Source: JANPLN01 sp043757265 (GTDB lineage: Bacteria; Bdellovibrionota; Bdellovibrionia; Bdellovibrionales; JAGQZY01). Taken from it: DNA of 64,000 bases. The position numbers and the translations under genes were made by a program. The stretch is from the NCBI GenBank assembly GCA_043757265.1, contig JAYUQP010000040.1, positions 163,501-227,500 of the forward strand. The letters run 5' to 3'. Below are positions 41,957 through 50,141 of the stretch, piece by piece; position 1 is the first letter of the stretch; each line of letters begins with the position of its first letter. Under the pieces are notes generated by a model. It had not been told where the DNA came from, searched no databases, and saw nothing but the letters and a program-made list of their open reading frames with translations.

Positions 41957-43036
41957 ATGAAAATTCCAATCAGCCGCACGACGTCGCCCAAATCTCGTCC
42001 ACCTGTCGATCAACTTGGTTTCGGTAGGTATTTTACAGATCACATGTTTATTGCTCGCTATGCCGAAGCCAAGGGCGGCTGGTACAGTTCCGAGGTTGTG
42101 CCCTACGCACCTCTCGCAGTTGATCCTTGCGCCAGCGTCCTTCACTACGGGCAAGCGCTGTTCGAAGGTATGAAAGCCTTTCGCCATAAAGACAAACGCA
42201 TTGCTGTGGTTCGCCCGCACTTTAACTGGAAGCGAATGACAAATGGTGCAGATCGTTTATGTATGATAGCTCCGCCCGAGGAGCTTTTTATGAAGGGACT
42301 CGAAACTCTTCTGCAAGTGGACCAGGACTGGATTCCGTCCGAGCCCGAAACGTCCATGTACATTCGGCCTACGCTGATTGCGACTGAGGCCTTTTTAGGT
42401 GTTCGTCCGTCGAAGGAGTACATTTTTTTTATCGTGCTCTCGCCGGTGGGAAATTATTATGGAACCTCGCCGCAAGCCGTGCGCATTTGGGTTGAAACCG
42501 AATACACTCGAGCAGCCCCCGGTGGTTTGGGCGCTACCAAAGCGGGCGCAAATTATGCAGGCAGTTTAAAAGCAGCACTCAACGCGCGAAAAAAAGAAAT
42601 GGCACAGGTTCTGTGGCTTGATGTTACAAAAAAATACATCGAAGAAGTGGGAACCATGAATGTTTTCTTTGTGATAAATGGAAAAGTCATCACTCCAAAA
42701 CTCACGGGAACCATCCTCGAAGGTGGAACACGATCGCTTGTCATCGAACTTTTAAGGCGGGCAGGAAATATTGTCGAAGAGCGCTTGGTTTCCATTGGCG
42801 AACTTCGCGAAGCTTACAAGGCTGGCACTTTGACTGAGTCATTCGGCACGGGGACCGCGGCCGTTATCACACCCATCAGTAATCTGACTTCGGAAGATTT
42901 TAAAATCGAATTTCAATCCAAAAACTCGATGGGCATGGGCCCTGTAGCGTTGCTTTTGTACGAGCAAATAACCGCCATTCAAACGGGAGCGTCTCCCGAC
43001 ACCCTGGGATGGTTGCATTTTATGCCCGCTCTGTAA
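41957..43036 (+). CDS. ilvE: Branched-chain amino acid aminotransferase
   Basis: 359 residues of the fold-IV PLP transaminases that interconvert Leu/Ile/Val and their keto acids. Signatures: VLHYGQALFEGMKAFRHKD, IRPTLIATEAFLGV, catalytic Lys in GGLGATKAGANYAGSL (about 195), EEVGTMNVFFVING, GTILEGGTRSLVIEL and SFGTGTAAVITPI. It is the longer type-II (eukaryote/Bacillus-like) form. ATG 41957 was chosen; an in-frame TTG lies eight codons earlier. The gene stands alone, divergent from the O-antigen-ligase-family gene across a 176-base gap. Confidence 0.95.
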   Translation: MKIPISRTTSPKSRPPVDQLGFGRYFTDHMFIARYAEAKGGWYSSEVVPYAPLAVDPCASVLHYGQALFEGMKAFRHKDKRIAVVRPHFNWKRMTNGADRLCMIAPPEELFMKGLETLLQVDQDWIPSEPETSMYIRPTLIATEAFLGVRPSKEYIFFIVLSPVGNYYGTSPQAVRIWVETEYTRAAPGGLGATKAGANYAGSLKAALNARKKEMAQVLWLDVTKKYIEEVGTMNVFFVINGKVITPKLTGTILEGGTRSLVIELLRRAGNIVEERLVSIGELREAYKAGTLTESFGTGTAAVITPISNLTSEDFKIEFQSKNSMGMGPVALLLYEQITAIQTGASPDTLGWLHFMPAL

Positions 43037-43312
43037 TGCAGGGCCATAAAACTGCAAAGCGCGGCGTTCTCTTTTTGAACGCAGTGTTCTAAATATCCAT
43101 TCTAAAACGAAACAATTGCGAGAGGAGTTTGGCTCCTCCTTTGCTTATATTTTCATAGTTGAGTTGCGACCGGCTGATTTGTTTTTTTCGTTGTATACTT
43201 TTCGCTTTTCAATTGGATGGTCGGCCAGTGGCATATCGGTATGCACTGTTCATTTTTCCGTCGATAAAAATAAGCTGTATTTTTTTCGGCCACAATCAAT
43301 GGAGCCAAGTTG
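43037..43312. other. Intergenic region, 276 bases
   Basis: Holds a weak hairpin (GAGGAG...CTCCTC at about 43121-43138 followed by CTTTGCTTATATTTTC) that may end the ilvE transcript, and a T-rich stretch before the BrkB-family gene. No coding potential that I can support. Confidence 0.4.
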
Positions 43313-44167
43313 ATGCGCACAGGATTTTTAAAAAGACGTTTCAAAAATCTATTCACCGAAATCAACAAGCATGACGTTTGGATGCTCGCTTCGTCGTTGG
43401 CGTTCAATATCACGCTAGCTGTCGCTCCGTTCTTAGTCATTTTACTCATCGGCGCCACATTTTTACCGTTGTCGTACAAATCATCGGTCGTCACCGAGTC
43501 GCAAAATTTGCTGGGCCCCGAGGCAGGTATTTTTATGCGCCAGATTGTAATAGGTGCCGAACGGAATCAAATCTCGGGCGGCCTGGGCGGAATAATTTCG
43601 TTTTTGATCATTGTCATTTCTGCTTCGTCAATATTTTCGCAGCTTAAGTATGGGATGGATAAAATCAACGAGACCGAACCTGATGTAAGACCGTGGAGTA
43701 TTTTTACTTATCTTAAAGAACGCGCCGTATTTTTGCTTTTTCTCTTTGGCATGATCGTGCTGATGCTCACATCCCTCGTGGTAAGCACTCTTATTAATAG
43801 CTTTATGCCGGGGAACGAAGCTGCCATTTTCATAGCGCTATCGTTTGCTCTTACAGTGGCGCTGCAAACCTTGGTGTTCGCCTGCGTTTTTCGTTTTGTA
43901 CCGAGTCAGAAATTCTCCTGGGCGCGAAGCTTTGTTTCGGGCCTTGTGGCTGCCGTCTTTTTTGCTGTGGGAAAGGAGTTCGTCGGGCTTTACTTGGGTA
44001 AATCGGCAGTGGCGTCGGTTTATGGCGCTGCGGGATCGGCCATTATTTTTTTGCTATGGCTGTATTACTGTTCATTCACTTTTTATGTCAGCCATGAATT
44101 TGCAAATAATTTTTTTTCCGGAGAAGTAAAAGCCACGTTAGCAAACGTAAGGCCGCTTGAAAACTGA
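43313..44167 (+). CDS. YihY/BrkB family membrane protein
   Basis: 284 residues with six membrane helices. The family hallmarks are the N-terminal amphipathic stretch (FKNLFTEINKHDVWMLASSLAF), NITLAVAPFLVILLIGA, IISFLIIVISASSIFSQL, and the last helices with AVGKEFVGLYLGKSAVASVYGAAGS and FLLWLYYCSFTFYVSHEF. The function is unproven; older names (virulence factor BrkB, ribonuclease BN) are not supported by the family's membrane topology. The start ATG 43313 directly follows an in-frame TTG. The next gene downstream also encodes a membrane protein, 72 bases away. Confidence 0.92.
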   Translation: MRTGFLKRRFKNLFTEINKHDVWMLASSLAFNITLAVAPFLVILLIGATFLPLSYKSSVVTESQNLLGPEAGIFMRQIVIGAERNQISGGLGGIISFLIIVISASSIFSQLKYGMDKINETEPDVRPWSIFTYLKERAVFLLFLFGMIVLMLTSLVVSTLINSFMPGNEAAIFIALSFALTVALQTLVFACVFRFVPSQKFSWARSFVSGLVAAVFFAVGKEFVGLYLGKSAVASVYGAAGSAIIFLLWLYYCSFTFYVSHEFANNFFSGEVKATLANVRPLEN

Positions 44168-44239
44168 GGTCGAAAAACGAATTAGGAAATCAGAAATTGG
44201 GATTTAAAAATTGCAAGACAAACAACGAAAGGATTTAAT

Positions 44240-45172
44240 ATGAATCAAACTAAAGTTTCAACAAGTAGAGTGGTACATGAGAGTATTCTGCCAAATCAGA
44301 TACATCTTGTGTGCTGGAAATCGGTCTTAGCGGGCCTGGTAGTATCGCTCATGACGTTTTTACTTTTAGCAACATTAGGTGCGGCAGTGGCAGGTTTTAC
44401 GGCCGAGGCTATGATCAATCGTGAGTCTGGAGGCGGATCGCTTGCGACAGGAGCCGCACTGTGGATGGGAGTTTCGATCATCGCTGCACTTTTTGCCGGA
44501 AGTTATTTCGCACTTCGCGTTTCCACCTATGTGACAACTAAAATCGGAATTGCGCACGGCCTGGTGATCGGCTCAGTTTTCTTTTTGCTGATGTTGTTAG
44601 GAATCGGAAATATTCTCGGTGGCTTGGCTTCGGGTTTTGCGTCCATCGGCCGCGGAGCAGGTGAGGGAATGACAAGTCTTTCGTCAAATCCCATGGTGCA
44701 AGATGTGGTCAACCGTTCATTTGGCACAACAACTCTTAAGTCAGATCCCAAAGACGTCGCTCAAGGTCTCGCTGTTCGACTGATGCAAGGAAATGTTGAG
44801 TCAGCAAAAAGCTACTACGCGTATCAAACAGGTTTGCCTGAAGCTGAAGTAGATGCAAAAATCCAAGAGCTCAGAGTTCAATTTGATGCAGCTGTAAAAA
44901 ACGCCGGCGAAAAAGCCGCTGATGCCGTAGGTGACACAGGCATGACGATGTTTGTTTTGTTTTTACTAGGACTCATTGCCTCTATGTTAGGTGGAGGATT
45001 TGGAGCCACTTCGAATGTTTCAAAACCATTTTCGCGAGTTGAAACATACAGTCCAGCCTACGCAGGCCTTCGAAACGACAGAGGCGGAATGTTTCCATAC
45101 CTCATCGGTTGGTTTTTAGGAGTGCCAGTGATGGTCCTATTCCTCATCGCCCTTCTACGAATTGTTTTTTAA
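44240..45172 (+). CDS. Polytopic membrane protein, function unknown
   Basis: 310 residues. Three or four helices lie in the first 140 residues (SVLAGLVVSLMTFLLLATLG, GAALWMGVSIIAALFAGSYFA, GLVIGSVFFLLMLLGIGNIL) with Gly-rich turns. A soluble central region (about 150-230) has repeated Ala/Val/Gln, and two C-terminal helices follow (TMFVLFLLGLIASMLGGGF and LIGWFLGVPVMVLFLIALL). The pattern resembles a family of stress-associated membrane proteins with YrzE-like N-termini; the assignment is weak. AACGAAAGG precedes the ATG and a clean terminator follows. Confidence 0.7.
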   Translation: MNQTKVSTSRVVHESILPNQIHLVCWKSVLAGLVVSLMTFLLLATLGAAVAGFTAEAMINRESGGGSLATGAALWMGVSIIAALFAGSYFALRVSTYVTTKIGIAHGLVIGSVFFLLMLLGIGNILGGLASGFASIGRGAGEGMTSLSSNPMVQDVVNRSFGTTTLKSDPKDVAQGLAVRLMQGNVESAKSYYAYQTGLPEAEVDAKIQELRVQFDAAVKNAGEKAADAVGDTGMTMFVLFLLGLIASMLGGGFGATSNVSKPFSRVETYSPAYAGLRNDRGGMFPYLIGWFLGVPVMVLFLIALLRIVF

Positions 45173-45190
45173 TTTTTAAAATTTTCAAAT

Positions 45191-45215
45191 ACGAGCGTGC
45201 ACAAAGCACGCTCGT
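45191..45215 (+). terminator. Terminator hairpin after the polytopic membrane protein gene
   Basis: A perfect 10-bp stem ACGAGCGTGC and GCACGCTCGT with loop ACAAA, followed by TTTAAT. The T-run is short, but position (18 bases past the stop) and stem quality are good. Confidence 0.75.
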
Positions 45216-45297
45216 TTAATAGCCGAACACGCAAATACGATGTTCGTTTTCCAATCCCGCCCATAAGGTATACACGTTCGCTCAAACTACATTTCTT

Positions 45298-45332
45298 GTC
45301 CGTCATCCTGAGCGAAGCGAAGGATCTCTCGC
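45298..45332 (+). repeat. Dispersed repeat, copy 1
   Basis: Contains CCTGAGCGAAGCGAAGGATC preceded by GTCAT, the core of a small repeat found dispersed in many bacterial genomes. Other copies in the window lie at about 46993, 47041 (inverted) and 54941. Next to it, 45394-45452 holds a second local repeat (ACCAAAGGAC twice, about 29 bp apart). Confidence 0.75.
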
Positions 45333-45452
45333 CACCACAGCAAATATGCAGATAGTGCGTTGGCAGATGTTGTTACCACACAAAGCAATTTCTAATTACC
45401 AAAGGACTTGCCCAAACGTCCTAACTACCAAAGGACGTACCTAAAGCCGGTC

Positions 45453-45905
45453 CTAACTTACAGCAGCTTTTGGAAAGTGAATCACGTCGATTCCTACAGA
45501 CTTCAAAAGCTCCACTGATTCAGTAGAGCGATATTGGTTGCGAAAAAAAACTTTTCGCACGCCGCCTAGATTAATCAAACGTTTTGCACAAGCCACGCAC
45601 GGAAGATGGGTCACGAACACATGTTTTTCTGCAGCTCGTGGAGAATCGCAATTGATGACGGCATTTTCTTCCGAGTGCAAACAACCGCAGTTGCCAATGT
45701 CAGTTCGGTCGCACTGGTTTGGTAAACCAGCCGCATTTCCGTTATAACCCACGGCCAGCACTTTTCGGTAATCCGTCGAAGTGATTACCGTGCCCACGTT
45801 GAGTCGATGACACGTCGATCGCGCAGCCAGCGAATGCGCAAGCTGCATGTAAATCTCCTCAAAACTGGGGCGGGGAGCAACGGGTTTTTGTTCGGTGGTT
45901 TCCAT
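45453..45905 (-). CDS. dCMP deaminase family protein (ComEB-like)
   Basis: 150 residues of the zinc-dependent cytidine/deoxycytidylate deaminase fold. Zinc-binding His and catalytic Glu are in CLHSEENAVINC; the two zinc cysteines are in LPCVACAKRLINLG. RSTCHRLNVGTVIT and VGYNGNAAG are typical of dCMP deaminases, which make dUMP for thymidylate synthesis. ATG 45905 has GAGGTA just upstream and is preferred over a GTG eight codons earlier. It lies 51 bases downstream of the lipid-kinase gene on the same strand. Confidence 0.92.
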   Translation of the reverse strand: METTEQKPVAPRPSFEEIYMQLAHSLAARSTCHRLNVGTVITSTDYRKVLAVGYNGNAAGLPNQCDRTDIGNCGCLHSEENAVINCDSPRAAEKHVFVTHLPCVACAKRLINLGGVRKVFFRNQYRSTESVELLKSVGIDVIHFPKAAVS

Positions 45906-45956
45906 GGGTACCTCGTTAAAAGAGGCCACTGTAGTGGGAAATACCTCCCAGAGGAA

Positions 45957-46898
45957 TCACTTTTTTTGCGGTTCGTGCGTGTAGACCAAGGGAACCACGA
46001 GCTGGAGCGCTTTAGGTAGAGATTTTACCTCGAGAGGTGTGTCTAAATGAAAAAGCTCGCCATCTAAGGCCACGTCGTGGGATTTTCGCTTTGTGTGAAT
46101 GGTCATTGACCGCATGCAGAAACTTTCCACATCTTCGTTGGCATTGATTTTACCCAAAAGGCCATGCCAAAGAATACGCAAGATGGAGGTGCGAGTAACG
46201 GGCTTAAATAAAACTACGGCGAGCAAATCTTTTTTCATGCACTCGGCGGCATCAAAGTTAAGATTACTCAGCTGTAAATAATTGTTTCCAATAAAAATCA
46301 TCGGTGTTTTTCGTTCCACAATGCCGCTTCCGCTTTCGAAGGTGGCGTCGAAAGTGCGATGGGTGTTGAACATGCTCTTGAAGGTGGAAATAATTGCTAC
46401 AAGGCGGTTTCGACCAAATCGTTTGGTGCTCACTTCGCGGTCCTGAATGGACTTTGCGTATAGGCCCACGCTGGCATTGATTAAAAACATATGTCCGTTG
46501 ATTTCGCCCAAACGCACCGCTTTAACGTTCCCAGTTAAAGCATCGCGAATGGCTTGCTCGGGCTCTTCTGATAACTTATGTGTGCGCGCAAAAAAATTAA
46601 AGGTGCCAATGGCAATGGCGCCAAAACGCACATCAGCTAAAGCTGCCGCTTCGGCCACTGCGCGAATAGTGCCGTCCCCGCCAGCGGCTAAAACAATGCC
46701 GCTTTCTTCGCCTGCATTTTTTACGGCAATTTGAATTTGTTTTTTAAACTGCTCCGCATCGGTCGGTGCATAGGTAACAAGTTGCAATCCTAGCTCATCG
46801 CAAACTTTTTGCGCCAGTTGCGGAACATCGGCGCCGATCCCTTTTCCAGAGCGTAAATTCGCAATTAAATAGACACGATTTTTCACAGTCGAATTCAT
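45957..46898 (-). CDS. Diacylglycerol-kinase family lipid kinase
   Basis: 313 residues of the DagK/YegS/sphingosine-kinase fold. The nucleotide-binding loop GGDGTIRAVAEAA and N-terminal VYLIANLRSGKGIG are clear, as is the C-terminal DGELFHLDTPLEVKSLPKAL. Substrates in the family are diacylglycerol, sphingosine or related lipids; this one cannot be specified. The start at 46898 (MNSTVKNRVYLIANL) fits family N-termini; a longer frame reaches into the repeat region. It is followed by the dCMP deaminase gene on the same strand. Confidence 0.9.
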   Translation of the reverse strand: MNSTVKNRVYLIANLRSGKGIGADVPQLAQKVCDELGLQLVTYAPTDAEQFKKQIQIAVKNAGEESGIVLAAGGDGTIRAVAEAAALADVRFGAIAIGTFNFFARTHKLSEEPEQAIRDALTGNVKAVRLGEINGHMFLINASVGLYAKSIQDREVSTKRFGRNRLVAIISTFKSMFNTHRTFDATFESGSGIVERKTPMIFIGNNYLQLSNLNFDAAECMKKDLLAVVLFKPVTRTSILRILWHGLLGKINANEDVESFCMRSMTIHTKRKSHDVALDGELFHLDTPLEVKSLPKALQLVVPLVYTHEPQKK

Positions 46899-46948
46899 GC
46901 CGGGAGTATTCCCCAAGAGGCCGAAGAGGTCAATTGTGACCTCCAAAC

Positions 46949-47070
46949 ATCCCGTCGTCGGTAGCAACATTCGGTCGTCGGTGGCAACATCCCGTCGTTC
47001 TGAGCGAAGCGAAGAATCTCAGCCGCAACGCTCTCAAGTCGAGATCCTTCGTTTCACTCAGGATGACGGA
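46949..47070. repeat. 20-bp tandem repeat next to an inverted pair of the dispersed repeat
   Basis: At 46951 and 46971 lie two 20-bp units (CCGTCGTCGGTAGCAACAT type) running into a third partial unit at 46991. This leads into a dispersed-repeat copy TCTGAGCGAAGCGAAGAATC (about 46999-47018). An inverted copy, GATCCTTCGTTTCACTCAGG, follows at 47043-47062. The pair can fold into a long hairpin. Open frames here (SERSEESQ, ILRFTQDD) are translations of the repeat, not genes. Confidence 0.8.
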
Positions 47071-47149
47071 GTGGCCCGTGTTTCCGGTGCTCCAAAGCAA
47101 TAACTTTTAATAGCATTTACGAAAGAGGTTGCTGATCAACCGACTTTGA

Positions 47150-48676
47150 CTAACGTCGAAGATCCACCGATAGATTTTGATCTTGCAAAATTTTCGCAAC
47201 CAGTTCTAAATCCGCGCGCAGCTGCAAGCGTCGCTGAGTTTTTTCTTCGTCACTTCCTCCGCGTAAAATCGCCGAAGGATGCCACGATAAAACAACGTTA
47301 GGAGCTAAATTCACATTATTGAAAACTTTCCCGCGCTCCTCAGTGATTTTTGGAAGCCGCCCTAATATTGCTGTGCCCGCGGTGGCTCCCAACGCTAAAA
47401 TAATTTGTGGCCGAACTTGAAAAATTTCTGCCTCAAGCCACGGCTTGCAAGCTGTCATCTCAGGGCCCGACGGTTTTTTATGCAGCCGCATTTTATCCTG
47501 ACGAGTCCATTTAAAATGTTTAACGGCGTTTGTAAGATAAATCTCATCGCGCACCAGGCCCGCTATCGCAAGCTCCTCATTTAAAAGTTTTCCCGCTGGT
47601 CCAATAAAAGGAACACCTGCCACATCCTCCTGATCGCCCGGAGCTTCACCAACAATCATGAGAGATGCCGTCTGAGGCCCTTGGCCAAAAACAGTCTGCG
47701 TGGCTTGCGAGTACAACGGACACGACTGACAGGTCTTGGCCTGTTCGCGAAGTTCAGTGAGGGGCAAGTGCAAATCCACGCGTGCCGACTGTTGCTGGGT
47801 TTTTGCCATCTCCTGCAAACGGCGAGGTGCATCGCGAATCATATCTTGAATCAGCGAGGCCTCGGGCAAAGTCGACCAGTATTTTGTGGCCATTTCGGTT
47901 TTCATGGCTTTGATTTTTATACGTGCAGGATTAAAAATCGATTTGTAGTAGGTTTTCCAGATCTCATCCCAATCATCCCGAACGTCGAATTGACTTTGCG
48001 CAAGGCCCGGACCAAACGTGAGACTTTTTAAATCCCAATGCGCAGATTCATGCGGAGTAAAAATAGACCAGGGCCTATCGCCAAATCGCCGCGCAAAAAA
48101 CGGGGTGGCCGCACGAACAATAAAATGCTCGGGCTTGTGCCACGCCACGTACACTTCCTGGGCAGTAGTATTCGCGTCGCCTGCCGTACTCGCTTCGCTT
48201 GCCGCATCCGCATCACTCGCGGCATCAGGGCTTTCAGCAGTATCAGTGCTGTTAGCCAACGTCTGCACAGAATTATGAGCTAACTTCAGGGTCACTTTTT
48301 TAAAACGCACAAACGCATGCATTTTATGAATATCTCGTTTGACAGATTTTTTTATCAGCTGCGCGCGGTTGATGTCGGAATCAATGGAGATATTTAACAG
48401 ATCGGGATTTTCGTACTGCAGGCGATACAAGATTCGATAAAGCAACGCCCACCGATCCTCGTGGTACGAACACGCTACGGATTGGGCAAGGTCGATAAAC
48501 TCATTAGGCACTGTGTTTTTAATGCGCTTTAGTTTTTTAACTTCCATCGCGCTCGAAAAAAGATCGGGCGTCTGATCATCCCAATTAATTTCGCTAGGCG
48601 AAATGCCATCTTGCAGAAATTGACGGGCCGCTTTACGCCATCCATCGAATGTTTTTTCGAAGTCCGCGGTGATCAC
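47150..48676 (-). CDS. Fusion of a TIGR03915-type domain and uracil-DNA glycosylase
   Basis: 508 residues. The N-terminal 280 residues match the 'putative DNA metabolism/repair' domain always found beside the radical SAM partner (YHEDRWALLYRILYRLQYENP, VAWHKPEHFIVRAATPFFARRF). The C-terminal 200 residues are a family-4-like uracil-DNA glycosylase: Fe-S cysteines CQSCPLYSQATQTVFG, active-site GEAPGDQEDVAGVPFIGPAG, LALGATAGTAILG and LSWHPSAILRG. The KRRIH loop of UdgX is not seen. It removes uracil or related damaged bases, by family. GTG start overlaps the TGA of the radical SAM gene, so they are coupled. An Ala/Ser/Asp low-complexity linker (about 150-170) interrupts the N-domain. Confidence 0.88.
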   Translation of the reverse strand: MITADFEKTFDGWRKAARQFLQDGISPSEINWDDQTPDLFSSAMEVKKLKRIKNTVPNEFIDLAQSVACSYHEDRWALLYRILYRLQYENPDLLNISIDSDINRAQLIKKSVKRDIHKMHAFVRFKKVTLKLAHNSVQTLANSTDTAESPDAASDADAASEASTAGDANTTAQEVYVAWHKPEHFIVRAATPFFARRFGDRPWSIFTPHESAHWDLKSLTFGPGLAQSQFDVRDDWDEIWKTYYKSIFNPARIKIKAMKTEMATKYWSTLPEASLIQDMIRDAPRRLQEMAKTQQQSARVDLHLPLTELREQAKTCQSCPLYSQATQTVFGQGPQTASLMIVGEAPGDQEDVAGVPFIGPAGKLLNEELAIAGLVRDEIYLTNAVKHFKWTRQDKMRLHKKPSGPEMTACKPWLEAEIFQVRPQIILALGATAGTAILGRLPKITEERGKVFNNVNLAPNVVLSWHPSAILRGGSDEEKTQRRLQLRADLELVAKILQDQNLSVDLRR

Positions 48677-50103
48677 AGCTCACTATCCAAACCCGCTGCC
48701 GAAGGAGGCCCCGAAGCCAGCTCTAAAATCGGCGCTGAAGTTTGTTGAGAACCTGTCTGTGCACTTGTATGGAAACTTGTATGGGAATTGCTTTGCGAAC
48801 TAGTTTGATAGCCAGTCGGTGATTCACCCAGCGAACTTAAAGTTGAACTGTTCGCAGTATCAAACAGCGAAAGCTGTACAGCTTTGGGTTTAAAGCGCAA
48901 TTCCAAATGTTCTGAGTCAATCAGCTTTGCATCTGGATTGTGATCTGCAGTGAGCACAAAGTAGCGCGCTCGTGATAATGTTACGTTCATCTTTTTTAAA
49001 TCCATAAAATTAATTTTTACATACTTACGTAGCTGTAAAATACGCTCCACACTGCGTACCCCAAACCCTGGCACTCGAAGCAGTGCTTCGCGCGTGGCTT
49101 TGTTCACATCCACCGGAAAAAACGCCCGATGTTTTAAAGCCCACGCAGTTTTCGGATCAATCTCCAGTGATAAGTTGTCTTTTACATCATCTAAAATTTC
49201 GTTGGCTTTAAAACCATAAAAACGCAAAAGCCAATCAGCTTGATACAAACGATTTTCGCGCACCAGAGACGGTTTGTCCTCAGGGAGCATCGCATCCGCA
49301 TGGGGGATAGGGCTGTAGGCCGAATAATAAACACGGCGAAGGGAAAAATTATTATACAAATTTTCAGACGCTTGCAAAATCACCGAGTCCGAACTGGGCG
49401 TGGCCCCTACTACCATTTGCGTTGTTTGCCCGGCGGGGGCAAACTTTGGGGTAAACTTAAATTGTTTTTGATCCGCTTTGGTTTCCAAAATTTTTTCCGA
49501 AATCTGTTTCATCGTCTCGGTGGCGGCAATGATCGTTTTTGCAGGCGCAAGCAAATCCAAATCCGACTGCACAGGCATTTCGATATTCGCGCTCACGCGG
49601 TCGGCCCACTTTCCGGCCTCTTCCACAAGTTCCTGCGAGGATCCGGCCACCATTTTTAAATGAATATAACCATTAAACTTATGTTCTTGGCGAAGACCCC
49701 GCGCCACGGCGATCAGCTGCTCCATTGTAGTGTCCGAGCTGCCAATGATTCCCGAACTTAAAAATAAACCTTCGATGTAGTTGCGACGGTAAAATTCAAG
49801 TGTCAGCCAAATCACTTCGCTTGGGGTAAAGCGTGCGCGGGGAACATCGCTCGACACGCGATTGACGCAAAACTTGCAATCGTAAATGCAGTAATTAGTT
49901 AAAAGAATTTTTAGCAAGCTTACACAGCGACCATCAGGCGTGTAGCTATGGCAAATTCCCATGCCTTCAGAATTTCCCATACCTTTTGCATCGCGCTTTC
50001 GACTTCCACCGCTACTCGAACAGGAGGCGTCGTACTTCGCAGCGTCTGCAAGAACCGATAGTTTTTTCTGAATGCTACTTAACAGCGGTTCACGAGCGGT
50101 CAT
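48673..50103 (-). CDS. UDG-associated radical SAM protein, putative DNA modification/repair
   Basis: 476 residues. Radical SAM motif CIYDCKFCVNR (about 84-91), with an upstream SSSGGSRKRDAKGMG loop typical of this family (TIGR03916 type). LFLSSGIIGSSD, VGATPSSDSVILQAS and a C-terminal helix-hairpin-helix (LLRVPGFGVRSVERIL, about 345-360) suggest DNA binding. The family is genomically linked to the UDG fusion protein and is thought to act on damaged or modified DNA, but the reaction is not known. The C-terminal 60 residues are Ser/Thr/Gln-rich low complexity, absent in most relatives. Coupled to the UDG gene by a four-base overlap. Confidence 0.9.
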   Translation of the reverse strand: MTAREPLLSSIQKKLSVLADAAKYDASCSSSGGSRKRDAKGMGNSEGMGICHSYTPDGRCVSLLKILLTNYCIYDCKFCVNRVSSDVPRARFTPSEVIWLTLEFYRRNYIEGLFLSSGIIGSSDTTMEQLIAVARGLRQEHKFNGYIHLKMVAGSSQELVEEAGKWADRVSANIEMPVQSDLDLLAPAKTIIAATETMKQISEKILETKADQKQFKFTPKFAPAGQTTQMVVGATPSSDSVILQASENLYNNFSLRRVYYSAYSPIPHADAMLPEDKPSLVRENRLYQADWLLRFYGFKANEILDDVKDNLSLEIDPKTAWALKHRAFFPVDVNKATREALLRVPGFGVRSVERILQLRKYVKINFMDLKKMNVTLSRARYFVLTADHNPDAKLIDSEHLELRFKPKAVQLSLFDTANSSTLSSLGESPTGYQTSSQSNSHTSFHTSAQTGSQQTSAPILELASGPPSAAGLDSEL

Positions 50104-50141
50104 ACGTACACAAAATGAGTCTTAAACAGGTAATGTCCAGA

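Noticed and set aside
46897..47103. Open frame of 68 codons on the plus strand
   Set aside because: Its translation (SERSEESQ, ILRFTQDD) is the known product of reading through the dispersed repeat; it has no independent coding signal.
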